Below are positions 25,364-34,483 of a stretch of DNA of 64,000 nt, piece by piece. Each line of letters starts with the position of its first letter. The stretch's first letter is position 1. Source of the DNA: CAYNHT01 sp964397485 (GTDB lineage: Bacteria > Bacillota_I > Bacilli_A > RF39 > UBA660); the NCBI GenBank assembly GCA_964397485.1, contig CAYNHT010000001.1, forward strand, positions 310,001-374,000. Reading direction: 5' to 3'. A program made the position numbers and the translations under genes. The notes beneath the pieces were generated by a model. The model made no database searches. It saw only the letters and a program-made list of their open reading frames with translations, and was not told the origin of the DNA.

Positions 25364-26104
25364 TCACTCCTTAATACCCAAAAAACTTTTTATTACACTT
25401 ATTGTTTGTTCTAGTCTTTCTAAATATGCATAATGAGTACATCCTTCATATACCACAACACCTGCATCTTTAATTAATTTTTCTAATTCATATGCATGTT
25501 CTAGTGGAACCTCACTATCTAAACTTCCCCATACTATTAAAGTTGGACTTTTAATTTTTTTAACATTTTGTGTTATATCTAAATTAACTGTACCTACTAA
25601 AACTTTACGCATTAAAACACTTGCATTTCTATAATCACGAGAACCTATATGTTTTTTAGCAAAATTCTCTAATTTATTTAATATAGGTATTTTTTTCATT
25701 GTTTTTAATATTCTTACTTTTACTGATAATTTTTCTACTTCTTTTTTAAATGGACTACCAAATAATATTAATTTATTAGTTTTATATTTACTAGCATAAA
25801 GTAAACTAATCTTACCTCCAAATGAATGTCCAATTAGTATTGGATTAGTAATTTTTTCTAAATCTAATAATTCTTTTATTGCTTCTACATAATCACTTAC
25901 AGTCCATGGATAAGTTGGTTCACTACTTTGACCATATCCTGGTAAATCAATAATAGTTATTTGATAATCTTTTTGTAAACGATCACCAATAGGACGCATC
26001 ATTTCTATGTTTTGTCCCCAACCATGAAGTAAAACAATATTTTCGCCATCTTTGTTGCCATACGTCACATAATTTATGTTGACATCATTAATTTGTTTTA
26101 TCAT
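25364..26104 (-). CDS. Alpha/beta-fold hydrolase
   Basis: The 246-residue hydrolase has the oxyanion LLHGWGQN near residue 28, nucleophile elbow GHSFGGK near 93, an acid in SLDSEVP near 195, and His in GCTHYAYLE near 223; all parts of the Ser-Asp-His triad are present. The substrate is unknown. It is the first gene of the operon with murF and ddl, so a link to cell-envelope metabolism is possible but rests on position only. Confidence 0.85.
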   Translation of the reverse strand: MIKQINDVNINYVTYGNKDGENIVLLHGWGQNIEMMRPIGDRLQKDYQITIIDLPGYGQSSEPTYPWTVSDYVEAIKELLDLEKITNPILIGHSFGGKISLLYASKYKTNKLILFGSPFKKEVEKLSVKVRILKTMKKIPILNKLENFAKKHIGSRDYRNASVLMRKVLVGTVNLDITQNVKKIKSPTLIVWGSLDSEVPLEHAYELEKLIKDAGVVVYEGCTHYAYLERLEQTISVIKSFLGIKE

Positions 26105-26159
26105 CTAATCACCACTATTATTATACCATTTTTTATTAATAATAAAAATAATTTTATAA

Positions 26160-26204
26160 AAAAAGTCACACAATAATGTCAATCGATTATTAAGTGACTT
26201 TTTT
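26160..26204 (-). terminator. Terminator behind the prepilin-like gene
   Basis: AAAAAGTCAC/GTGACTTTTT arms enclosing a 25-nt loop that contains AATAAT/ATTATT; runs of A and T on both sides. It separates the prepilin-like gene from the hydrolase operon. Confidence 0.65.
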
Positions 26205-26210
26205 ATTTTT

Positions 26211-27827
26211 TTATAAACCTTCACCAACTAGTAAGACTGGTCTAAAAGTATTTCCACTAATAGATCCACCATCACTTATATAATAAGCAAACACCCCAGC
26301 AGAAGTTCCACTAGAATAGCGTCCACCACGGAAAAACCAAGCACCTGTTGAAAATGGCATACGAGATGTATCACCATACCATCCACCTGTTGTGTTACCT
26401 TCCCAAGAACTTCCGTTATAAGTTGCTCCTAAACTAGTTTCATATACAGCATCTCCATAAACACTATCATTATAACCTCGGTTATCTCCTCCATATCTGT
26501 CAATATATTTGTCTAATACTGTTGATGGATCAATACCACTCATTGCTTCATTATTTTCATAATTAGCAAACATTCTTTCACTAGCACCACCAACCATATC
26601 ATATACACCATATACACTACCAGTTGTACTAGTCTTCACACCATTTACTGTATGATATTCATTACAAATAGTTGAGCCAGCCTCAGCTGCACTATTACCA
26701 GCACATCCTGTTATATAATCACTATTTGGATTAATCCAGATTTCTTGTTCATTCATACCGTATATTGATTTAGATAAATATGCAACTGCTCCCCACTCTG
26801 TATTTTTCATCATATGAGTATCAATTTCACTAGCATTCCACCCATATACATCTGTTTTTTCTTTCATATTCATAACAACTTCATAAGCATTGCCTGCAGT
26901 TATATATTGCCATGATTGAACATTTGGTATTATTTTAACTGTTTTTGTTGTTACGTTGTCACCAACAGTTGCGTTATCAAGACCTTCAACTGCAGTTGGT
27001 TCAAATTTAGCAACCCATATTCCTGTGACATTATTATCTCCAAATTTAAAGGCAGGATGCGATACATAATTGGTTTGACTATCACCACTATATAAAGGAG
27101 TTGTTGCTATTGGAACTGCATCTATTGTATTATTTGTTTTATCAATTAAAAATTTAATATTTATTGTTCCGGTTTCACTAGTGTGATATCCATCTGCTAT
27201 TTGGTATGCATATCTTGGAATCCATACCCAAAATGAACCATCCTCTGTTTTAGCATTAGCCCATTTTTTAGTACTATAATCATACCACTCTAAATCACTT
27301 TCAGTAGTATCTACCCACTCTGTTTCATTCCATTTTATTGGCGTCATACCAGTTGCTAATTTAGGCTTATTAACACCTTTTAAAACATTAAAGTCAGAAT
27401 AAGCTATTTCTTCTACTAAATTACATTCGTCTTTTGGCACTTCAATTACTGTAACACTACTTTGACTATAGCTTTTTAAAGCGCAATATTTTCCATCATG
27501 TAAAGCAAGAGCTACTTCACCATTGTTATTTATCTTAACTACACCATTTTGTGGTTTTGATCCCTTATAATCGAGCTTTTTTCCATCTACATTTGAAGTT
27601 TCAACCCCATCCACATAAGTAAATGTTGCTTCACCTTCATTACCACTTAAAGTATCTTGGGTATATTTTAATTCAGCAGTTTGAACTATTCCATAAGCTG
27701 AATTTTTAAAAGAACCTTTCTTGGCTTCATCAATTACGTTTAAAATTAATGGAGTTGCGATAAGAGCAATTATAGCCAGAATTACTATGACTGCTAAAAG
27801 TTCTATTAATGTAAATCCTTTTTTCAT
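26211..27827 (-). CDS. Prepilin-leader protein with formylglycine-enzyme/C-lectin-like tail
   Basis: The 538-residue protein begins with a type III prepilin signal, MKKGFTLIELLAVIVILAIIALI, cut after Gly4 by prepilin peptidase in known systems. A pilin-like alpha/beta region with Cys residues (about 30-140) follows, then a domain (about 170-538) with WVWIPRYAYQI, GVYDMVGGASERM and FFRGGRYSSGTSAGVFAYY...FRPVLL, the pattern of FGE-sulfatase/C-type-lectin folds. Sulfatase-activating cysteines are not evident, so it is probably an adhesin-like surface protein. The start has GAAGGTAGTGTAG upstream, as for the other prepilin genes here. Confidence 0.8.
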   Translation of the reverse strand: MKKGFTLIELLAVIVILAIIALIATPLILNVIDEAKKGSFKNSAYGIVQTAELKYTQDTLSGNEGEATFTYVDGVETSNVDGKKLDYKGSKPQNGVVKINNNGEVALALHDGKYCALKSYSQSSVTVIEVPKDECNLVEEIAYSDFNVLKGVNKPKLATGMTPIKWNETEWVDTTESDLEWYDYSTKKWANAKTEDGSFWVWIPRYAYQIADGYHTSETGTINIKFLIDKTNNTIDAVPIATTPLYSGDSQTNYVSHPAFKFGDNNVTGIWVAKFEPTAVEGLDNATVGDNVTTKTVKIIPNVQSWQYITAGNAYEVVMNMKEKTDVYGWNASEIDTHMMKNTEWGAVAYLSKSIYGMNEQEIWINPNSDYITGCAGNSAAEAGSTICNEYHTVNGVKTSTTGSVYGVYDMVGGASERMFANYENNEAMSGIDPSTVLDKYIDRYGGDNRGYNDSVYGDAVYETSLGATYNGSSWEGNTTGGWYGDTSRMPFSTGAWFFRGGRYSSGTSAGVFAYYISDGGSISGNTFRPVLLVGEGL

Positions 27828-27928
27828 ATACTACACTACCTTCCAATATTATACCCTTTTATTGTAGCAACTATTAGTAATATTTGTCAATTGACTTTAC
27901 ATTTAATTAGATAATTATAATATAAAAC

Positions 27929-27958
27929 AAGAGCTATAGGATTACCCCTATAGCTCTT
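27929..27958. terminator. Bidirectional terminator
   Basis: AAGAGCTATAGG and CCTATAGCTCTT form a 12-bp stem downstream of the CPBP gene; a smaller GCCTTA/TAAGGC hairpin precedes it (about 27962-27981). Confidence 0.7.
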
Positions 27959-28000
27959 TATACGCCTTATCTCTAAGGCATTATTATTATAACCGCTATT

Positions 28001-28816
28001 TTAATTTATATACTCTCTTTTAAAAATATTTTTTAATACTATAAATAAGATAAAACTCATGCCTAATAAAAGCATAGTATTCATTATATAACCATTATCC
28101 GTAATTAGATCAAGAAATAAAATAACACTCGTATTCGCAACCATATGAATAATTATTGGTGCTTTAATTGTTTGATATTTTTCATATACATAAGTTAATA
28201 TTAAACTTATTAAAAATGCATATATAATGTTTACATAATTATTATGTAGTAGTGCAAATATCAAACTAGTTATAATCATAGAATTATATTTTGTATTAAA
28301 TTTTTTTAATTTATTATAGACAATTCCTCTAAACAAATATTCTTCTAGTATAGGTCCAAGAATCCCCGTACATATAATAGTAATTACCAAATTAATTAAA
28401 ACTATTCTTTCTGAATAAAGATTGGTAAAATTCCAAATATTATTAAGGTAATAAACTATAATATTAAATATAAAACATATTGATATTCCTAACAAGGAAA
28501 ATAATGATATATCTTTAACGGTTAATTTTATAGATTTTTTTTGTTTATATTTTTTATATGTCTTTATAAAAATAGGCAAAAATATAAGAGTTGTTAAAAG
28601 AGCTATAATCAATTTATTATCATTTAAGAATTTACTCAATTCTATATGATAACTTTCAGTTTCCATATAAGCAGACAAAACATCATTATCCAGTTTAAGC
28701 GTAGTATTAAAAATCAGTGTAAAAATTACTATAATAGTAAATTGACCAATTCCGAAAAGAATTGGCCAAATTATTACTTTAAATATGTTTTTTAAATAAT
28801 CTAAAGAAGAATTCAA
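28001..28816 (-). CDS. CPBP family intramembrane metalloprotease
   Basis: The 271-residue protein has about seven hydrophobic segments. The CPBP (CAAX protease/bacteriocin-processing) motifs are EEYLFRG (about residue 160), FALLHNNY (about 190) and HMVANTS (about 225). Related proteins act in bacteriocin self-immunity or prenyl-protein processing; the substrate here is unknown. The start is TTG 28816, with AAGGAA inside the end of the SPFH gene as ribosome binding site; the 2-nt gap indicates coupling to nfeD-SPFH. Confidence 0.85.
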   Translation of the reverse strand: MNSSLDYLKNIFKVIIWPILFGIGQFTIIVIFTLIFNTTLKLDNDVLSAYMETESYHIELSKFLNDNKLIIALLTTLIFLPIFIKTYKKYKQKKSIKLTVKDISLFSLLGISICFIFNIIVYYLNNIWNFTNLYSERIVLINLVITIICTGILGPILEEYLFRGIVYNKLKKFNTKYNSMIITSLIFALLHNNYVNIIYAFLISLILTYVYEKYQTIKAPIIIHMVANTSVILFLDLITDNGYIMNTMLLLGMSFILFIVLKNIFKREYIN

Positions 28817-28818
28817 AA

Positions 28819-29712
28819 TTATTTTTCCTTACTATCTTTAAACATTTCACTTATAGTAGTTCCTATAGTAGCAATATTTTGTAATTCTGATGGAACTATT
28901 ATTTTTGTTGCTTGACCATTAGCTATATTAGTTAATGCTTCAAAACTTTTTAATGTTAACACTGATTGATCTGCTTTAGCTTCTTTTAATAATTTTATTC
29001 CTTGTGCTTCTGCTTCTTTTATTTTAATAATAGCGTCCGCTTCACCTTCAGCAACACGAATTTGTGATTCTTTTTTAGCTTCTGCTCTTAAAATAGCACT
29101 TTCTTTTTCACCTTCAGCAATTAAAATACTTGATTTCTTTTCACCTTCGGCTCTTAAGATAGCTTCACGACGTTCTCTTTCTGCTCTCATTTGTTTTTCC
29201 ATAGCTTCTTGAATATCTCTTGGAGGAATAATATTTTTTACTTCAACACGGTTAACTTTGATTCCCCATGGATCTGTTGCTTCATCTAAGATAGAACGCA
29301 TTTTAGAATTAATAATATCACGTGATGTTAAAGTTTGATCTAATTCTAAATCACCAATAATATTACGTAAAGTAGTTGCAGTTAAATTTTCAATTGCACT
29401 AAGTGGATTTTCTACTCCATATGTATAAAGTTTTGGATCAGTTATTTGAAAATACACAACTGTATCTATTTGCATAGTTACGTTATCTTTAGTAATAACA
29501 GGTTGCGGAGCAAAATCCTTAACTATTTCTTTTAAAGTAACCTGATTTGATACACGATCAACAAAAGGTATTTTAAAATGAAGTCCATTATTCCAAGTTG
29601 TATAATAAGAACCAATTCTTTCAATTACGTAAGTTCTTGCTTGTGGAACAACTTTAATATTAGGCAAAATTAAGACACCAACTAAAATTAATATGATTAT
29701 TAAAATATCCAT
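28819..29712 (-). CDS. SPFH/stomatin-like (slipin) membrane protein
   Basis: The 297-residue protein has one N-terminal hydrophobic anchor (2-20), an SPFH domain (VPQARTYVIERIGSYYTTWNNGLHFKIP onward, to about 165), and a long Ala/Glu-rich coiled coil (about 165-250: ERERREAILRAEGEKKSSILIAEGE). A C-terminal MFKDSK tail follows. Such proteins form oligomeric membrane rings and usually pair with NfeD, encoded 2 nt upstream. A 30-nt piece of this gene recurs in the island at 9968-9997. Confidence 0.9.
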   Translation of the reverse strand: MDILIIILILVGVLILPNIKVVPQARTYVIERIGSYYTTWNNGLHFKIPFVDRVSNQVTLKEIVKDFAPQPVITKDNVTMQIDTVVYFQITDPKLYTYGVENPLSAIENLTATTLRNIIGDLELDQTLTSRDIINSKMRSILDEATDPWGIKVNRVEVKNIIPPRDIQEAMEKQMRAERERREAILRAEGEKKSSILIAEGEKESAILRAEAKKESQIRVAEGEADAIIKIKEAEAQGIKLLKEAKADQSVLTLKSFEALTNIANGQATKIIVPSELQNIATIGTTISEMFKDSKEK

Positions 29713-29714
29713 TC

Positions 29715-30134
29715 TTACTCACCATCCTCTTCTACTTTTAATTTGACACCGTTAATTTCTAAAATTTTTACAACAGCATCAACTTTTATCTTTTTATCAG
29801 CATAAGCAGTCCATCTTTTACCATCGACCTTAACCTCACCATAATTGTTTTTCTTGATTTCTTCAGTAACAATTCCTCTCATGCCAATAACTCGATCAAT
29901 GTTAGTTTTCTCTTTGTGTTTGACAAGTAGTTTTAATAATGCTGGTCTTGTCGTTATTAAAAGAACAACTCCAAGCACAACAAACGCTGTAAACTGTAAT
30001 AGGAAATTATCAGTTACAAACGACAATAACAAAGCTACTAAGGCACTTAAAACAAACCAAATTGTAGTTAAATTTACCGTTAAAAATTCAACTATTGTAA
30101 GAAGTATAACTATTGCTAACCATATATAAAACAT
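29715..30134 (-). CDS. NfeD family membrane protein
   Basis: This protein has about 139 residues with three to four hydrophobic helices (about 1-70) and a C-terminal OB-fold (residues about 75-139: IGMRGIVTEEIKKNNYGEVKVDGKRWTAYADKKIKVDAVVKILEINGVKLKVE), the short NfeD type. NfeD and SPFH partners form membrane complexes. Start: ATG 30134 has AGGTGAT 6 nt upstream; in-frame ATG 30140 and GTG 30143 overlap that site. Confidence 0.88.
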   Translation of the reverse strand: MFYIWLAIVILLTIVEFLTVNLTTIWFVLSALVALLLSFVTDNFLLQFTAFVVLGVVLLITTRPALLKLLVKHKEKTNIDRVIGMRGIVTEEIKKNNYGEVKVDGKRWTAYADKKIKVDAVVKILEINGVKLKVEEDGE

Positions 30135-30187
30135 ATTCATCACCTACTATCATTATACTATTAAGTGACTTGAAATACAACAAAAAA

Positions 30188-30212
30188 AGACATTTTTAAA
30201 TAAATTGTCTAA
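30188..30212 (-). terminator. Terminator behind the 156-residue gene
   Basis: AGACAATTTA/AAATGTCT hairpin followed by T7 on the minus strand, overlapping the stop region of the gene at 30209. Confidence 0.6.
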
Positions 30213-30679
30213 TCGTATGTTAAGTTTTTATATATTGATTTTATTTTCTTTATTTCATCTAAAGAAGCATATACTTTTACTTTAGATATTTTTATTCCTG
30301 TAAAGTGGATTTTTTCAAGTTCATTATTAAGTCCATTTTTACTAAGAATATTAGTATAATAATTAACAAAGTTACTTAAATTAGATTCAATGCTTTTATT
30401 ATTAAAGGAATAATATTGAACATAGTCTTTTATTTTATTTTCATATATAGGATTTATTTTAGGATAAATACCCATTATTTTCATTTTAAAATCTATAAAA
30501 TAATCCATAAAATTATTTGAATTGATATTTATATTATTAAAAGATATATTATATATGGCATAATATTCAGAATTATCATCTAAATAGTTGAAAACGGGTA
30601 TAGTCGTTTTTTTGTTGCTTAAAATAATGATATTTAAGCAGAAAAATAAAAATAATAAAGTAATGATTCTTCTAATCAT
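30209..30679 (-). CDS. Unknown exported or membrane-anchored protein
   Basis: The 156-residue protein has a hydrophobic N-terminal segment (about residues 3-21) and an Asn/Tyr/Lys-rich outside part with no recognisable motif. No cysteine lipobox. GAGGTGAGGAT precedes ATG 30679. It is followed by its own terminator, and a further terminator lies upstream, so it is monocistronic. Probably a real gene by ribosome binding site and signal, but function unknown. Confidence 0.6.
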   Translation of the reverse strand: MIRRIITLLFLFFCLNIIILSNKKTTIPVFNYLDDNSEYYAIYNISFNNININSNNFMDYFIDFKMKIMGIYPKINPIYENKIKDYVQYYSFNNKSIESNLSNFVNYYTNILSKNGLNNELEKIHFTGIKISKVKVYASLDEIKKIKSIYKNLTYD

Positions 30680-30738
30680 ATCCTCACCTCATTAAATTTA
30701 TTTTAACCCTTTTCGATAAATTTAAACATAAATAGAAA

Positions 30739-30761
30739 AAATAGTCAATAATTGACTATTT
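30739..30761 (-). terminator. Terminator of the coiled-coil/DUF1292-like operon
   Basis: AAATAGTCAATTATTGACTATTT palindrome followed by T-rich sequence on the minus strand, overlapping the end of the 89-residue gene. Confidence 0.7.
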
Positions 30762-31025
30762 TTCTTCTAATTCATTTTGTTTTAGATTTTCACCTAATAA
30801 TTTACTAACAACTTCTAATTCAGACTCATCAGTAACTGTAACAATAATAGTTCTATCTGCATCTTTTTTCTCTTTCATAATTTTAAAACTATCTTTTATA
30901 TCTTCTCCATCTTCTGCAACTTCAACCAAATAGTAGTATTTATAATCATGATATAAAGTTTCAGCAAGAACTACATATTTTGTATTGTCATGTAGTGTAA
31001 TAATTTCATTCACATTAATATTCAT
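30756..31025 (-). CDS. DUF1292-like small acidic protein
   Basis: The 89-residue acidic protein with VNEIITLHDNTKYVVLAETLYHDYKYYYLVEV resembles the DUF1292/YrzB type of small cytoplasmic beta-rich proteins in Bacillota. It starts 1 nt inside the stop of the 742-residue gene upstream (TAATG), so the two are coupled. Function is unknown; it may partner the large coiled-coil protein. Confidence 0.65.
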   Translation of the reverse strand: MNINVNEIITLHDNTKYVVLAETLYHDYKYYYLVEVAEDGEDIKDSFKIMKEKKDADRTIIVTVTDESELEVVSKLLGENLKQNELEEK

Positions 31026-33253
31026 TATCGGCTCATTCCCCTTTCTGCATTCATTTCTAGAACTTCACTAGCAGCTTTAGTTAAACTTAAACCATTACTG
31101 TAAGTTCCATCAGTTTTAATCCAACATAGATCATCTGGACTTTGACTACCTTTATTAGCTTCTAAGTAGTTACCATTTTCATCGCCTCTACCAATATGCA
31201 TAATAACATCATAATTACCTTTTGGTAATCCTAATGATTCAGCTAATGCCTCAGCACTTACTCCAGCAGTAGTATTTACATCAATTATTTTACCTGTTGG
31301 TTGACCATTAGCATCTTTTGCAAGAAGAGCAATACGATTAACATTATAATCCCCTGGTTTTAATCCACTCTTACCTGTTTCATAACTATTTTGTTCTAGT
31401 TGTGCTACTGATGAATCTCTGTAGTATTTAACGCCTTCTCCAACATTAACTTTATCTCCAACAGTTGGTGAATAAGCTTCAACAACTTGATCTATACCTT
31501 CATCTATTACTGAATCTATTATGTTTGGATTAAGATCAGCTGGTTGTTCTATTGTAATATTATTTTGTAGTTCTTCTTGTTTTGCTTTTTCAACATTCAA
31601 GTTTGCTAATCCAATTATACTTCCGGCTAAAACAGCAACAACTGCAACTTTTCCAACTAATATTAATTTATCTTTATGTTGTTTTACTCTATCAAGTAAA
31701 GTTTGTTTTGCTTTTTCTGTAGCAACTACTTCAAACTCACCTTCATTTAATGGAGTTGGTTCATTTTCTTCTTTTTCAGCATCTTCATTTACTACTTCAG
31801 CTTCTACAACTTGTTCGATATCTTCTTCAATTGCTTCTTTATCTTTCTTACCTTTTAATTTTGCAAGAATAGCAGCACCACCTGCTAATGTAGCAGCAAT
31901 AGCACCTTTACCAAGCGCAACTAATTTATCTTTGTATTTCTTAATTTTTTCTAATAAACTAGGTTTTGCTTTTTCTGTAGCAATTACTTCAAATTCACCT
32001 TCATTTAATGGAACTAAATCAGTTACTTCGCTTTCAACGATTTCAGCATCCACTATATCAGAATCTTTAGTATTCGCAAATTTCTTAGCTTCTTCAGGTC
32101 CTACAACTTCTACTTCAATTTCTTCACCATTATCTGCCCTAGCTACTGACATTGGTTCTATTTCATCTGGTGTATCAACTTCCATTCCTGGATATTCAGG
32201 CTTTTTATTATTAATAATGTCATCTAATAATTTTCTTCCTTTAACATTGTTATATGCATTTTCAATTTCTACATCAATATCATTAAGTTTTTCTTCAAGT
32301 TCAACAATACGTTTTGGTCCATTAATTTGATTTTCAATATTATTTACATCCATTGCAAAAGCAACCGTACGATAAGAAATCTCATTTGGATGACTCAGAT
32401 CATTAATACGTGAACTAGTTATTTCACGATCAGATACGTAAGCATGAATTTTTTTAGATTTTTCTAATAATTCTTCATATGAATTAGTTTCCATTCTAAA
32501 CAAATTACCTAATTCATATAAGAATAATTTTTCATCTAACTCATGTAAGACTACTTCGTTATCTGATAAAGCATTACTATATCTGTAATCATTTACATTA
32601 ACATTTGTAGCAGTCTTAGCTAATTCACGATTTCTATTAATAATTGCCTGTCTTTCTAAACGACGAGCTCTTTCACGCATAGTTTGTTCTAAATCAATAT
32701 CATCTATTTCATTTTCTACGATAAATCTTTCATAATCTTCATTTAAAGAAGCATTAAAATCTTCGAACGAAACCGCATTATTTCTGATAGCCGCAATTTG
32801 ATTTTCAACACTTTGTCTTTCCGCACGTAATTCAGCCACTCTATCATTTGCTTCTCTTACTTCATCTAATTGTTCCTGAACTAATCTAACATCACTTTCA
32901 TAAAAAGTTGTTGTGTATTGAGTTTCTTTTCTCATATCTTCAAATAGTTCAGCCAAACTGTTTTCATCCGCATTGTCACGATCAAACATCGTAGAAATAG
33001 CTTCTTCTCTACGATTAGAAAGTTCAACCATCTCTTGACGTTTAAACAATTCTTCTTTGATTGTTACAACTTCTCTTGTATCCACTTCTCTAATTTGAGC
33101 TGCATACAATTCATCTAATTCAAGAGATAAACCTAAAACACGCCATAAAATATCATCTATTTCTTTAGCATCTACTTCTGGTTGTGCTCTTAATAATCTT
33201 GCTTGATCTAAATTATCTTGTATTAACCCCTTTAAATATAATTCTTCTGTCAT
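31025..33253 (-). CDS. Large coiled-coil protein with two duplicated membrane modules
   Basis: The protein has about 742 residues from ATG 33253 (AAGGAG 8 nt upstream). Residues 1-350 are helical and highly charged with coiled-coil character. Two similar modules follow (about 415-480 and 510-570), each LNEGEFEV(I/V)ATEKAK plus a Lys-rich helix (KDKL) and a hydrophobic stretch (LVALGKGAIAATLAGGAAIL; LILVGKVAVVAVLAGSIIGL). An acidic linker lies between them. The C-terminal 170 residues (VGDKVNVGEGVKYYRDSS...) look like a folded extracellular domain. No family recognised. Confidence 0.75.
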   Translation of the reverse strand: MTEELYLKGLIQDNLDQARLLRAQPEVDAKEIDDILWRVLGLSLELDELYAAQIREVDTREVVTIKEELFKRQEMVELSNRREEAISTMFDRDNADENSLAELFEDMRKETQYTTTFYESDVRLVQEQLDEVREANDRVAELRAERQSVENQIAAIRNNAVSFEDFNASLNEDYERFIVENEIDDIDLEQTMRERARRLERQAIINRNRELAKTATNVNVNDYRYSNALSDNEVVLHELDEKLFLYELGNLFRMETNSYEELLEKSKKIHAYVSDREITSSRINDLSHPNEISYRTVAFAMDVNNIENQINGPKRIVELEEKLNDIDVEIENAYNNVKGRKLLDDIINNKKPEYPGMEVDTPDEIEPMSVARADNGEEIEVEVVGPEEAKKFANTKDSDIVDAEIVESEVTDLVPLNEGEFEVIATEKAKPSLLEKIKKYKDKLVALGKGAIAATLAGGAAILAKLKGKKDKEAIEEDIEQVVEAEVVNEDAEKEENEPTPLNEGEFEVVATEKAKQTLLDRVKQHKDKLILVGKVAVVAVLAGSIIGLANLNVEKAKQEELQNNITIEQPADLNPNIIDSVIDEGIDQVVEAYSPTVGDKVNVGEGVKYYRDSSVAQLEQNSYETGKSGLKPGDYNVNRIALLAKDANGQPTGKIIDVNTTAGVSAEALAESLGLPKGNYDVIMHIGRGDENGNYLEANKGSQSPDDLCWIKTDGTYSNGLSLTKAASEVLEMNAERGMSR

Positions 33254-33300
33254 TTTATTCACTCCTTTTTAAAATACCGGTATGTATGAATACTATTAAC

Positions 33301-33329
33301 ATTATAACAAAAAAAAGATATTACGTAAA
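33301..33329 (-). promoter_or_regulatory. Promoter of the coiled-coil protein operon
   Basis: Minus-strand TTTACG (33324-33329), 17-nt spacer, TATAAT (33301-33306), about 48 nt before ATG 33253. Confidence 0.45.
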
Positions 33330-33377
33330 TACCCTTTTTTATGATTTAATTAAATGTGTTAACCAAATATCAACTAA

Positions 33378-34469
33378 CTATTTTTGATAACGACTGATAT
33401 TTAAAACAACCCCCATTGATATTAAAGTAATAATTAAACTGGAACCTCCATAACTTAAAAATGGCAATGTAACTCCCGTTACTGGAATAAGTCCAACTAC
33501 TACCATTAGGTTTAATATTGCCTGAAAAGAAAGTCCAAAGATTATTCCAAAAGCTAAATATTTTCCAAAGATATCTTGACAATTACGGGCTATTTTAAAA
33601 CCTCTTATTATTATTATTAAAAATAGGCTCACAACAATAATTACCCCTAGAAACCCAAATTCTTCACTAATAATAGAAAAAATAAAGTCAGTTTGGGGTT
33701 CTGGTAAATAGAAATGTTTTTGTCTTGAATTACCTAAACCAAATCCTAATAAGCCACCTGGTCCTATTGCATATAGTGATTGGATTATTTGAAATCCACT
33801 ACCTAATGGATCTTTCCATGGGTTTAAGAATGATAATATTCTTGCTAAACGATATGGGGCTACGGCAATTAAACCTGTAACTCCTATTAATCCTAAAACC
33901 CCAATTCTTATAAAGAATTTAAAATCTACCCCACCTACAAATAACAAACCTACTATTGTCATTACAATGATGGTTCCTGTTCCAAAATCAGGTTGTAGCA
34001 TTATCAGTCCAAAAACTAGTAGCGTTAGTCCTATTATTGGTAATACTCCTTTTTTTATATCCCGTATTGCTTTTTGATTTTTCGATAAGTATTTTGATGT
34101 GAATATAATAAGCGCAAGTTTAGTAAACTCACTGGGTTGAATGCCAAAAGAACCAATCCCAAACCAGCTACGACTACCATTTCTAACTGTACCTATTCCA
34201 GGAATTAAAACAAGTATAAGTAATATTAAGCAAGCAAGTAATATTATATTAGATTTTTGATAATATATTTGGTAGTTAATTTTGCTTGTTATTACCATTA
34301 ATACTAATCCTATTATTAGAAATAAACCTTGATGTTTTAAATATTTATAAGGGTCATTAAATTTATATTCTGCCCAAATACTTGATGAAGAAAAAATTAT
34401 GATTACTCCGAATATTGATATTATTATGATTGCTGATATAAGCAGAATATCAATTGTTTGTTTTTTCAT
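33378..34469 (-). CDS. ftsW: FtsW/RodA/SpoVE-type lipid II glycosyltransferase
   Basis: The 363-residue SEDS protein has about ten membrane segments. Conserved blocks: GIQPSEFTKLALI (about 130), LQPDFGTG (about 170), LGFGLGNSRQKHFYLPEPQTDFIFSIISEEFGFLG (about 250-285) and LPFLSYGGSS (about 335). It polymerises lipid II with its cognate PBP. Position at the end of the dcw cluster, directly after mraY and the SpoVD/FtsI-like PBP, favours the division protein FtsW (or sporulation SpoVE) over RodA. Confidence 0.9.
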   Translation of the reverse strand: MKKQTIDILLISAIIIISIFGVIIIFSSSSIWAEYKFNDPYKYLKHQGLFLIIGLVLMVITSKINYQIYYQKSNIILLACLILLILVLIPGIGTVRNGSRSWFGIGSFGIQPSEFTKLALIIFTSKYLSKNQKAIRDIKKGVLPIIGLTLLVFGLIMLQPDFGTGTIIVMTIVGLLFVGGVDFKFFIRIGVLGLIGVTGLIAVAPYRLARILSFLNPWKDPLGSGFQIIQSLYAIGPGGLLGFGLGNSRQKHFYLPEPQTDFIFSIISEEFGFLGVIIVVSLFLIIIIRGFKIARNCQDIFGKYLAFGIIFGLSFQAILNLMVVVGLIPVTGVTLPFLSYGGSSLIITLISMGVVLNISRYQK

Positions 34470-34483
34470 TTAATCACCCCTAT

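Noticed and set aside
26211..26345. Diversity-generating retroelement variable region at the end of the FGE-like prepilin gene
   Set aside because: No reverse transcriptase or template copy is in the window and the codons are not AAY-rich, so only a fold-level resemblance is claimed.
31521..32330. 269-codon plus-strand open frame
   Set aside because: It is antisense to the coiled-coil protein gene, Ser-rich from reversed Glu/Ala/Leu codons, and has no ribosome binding site.
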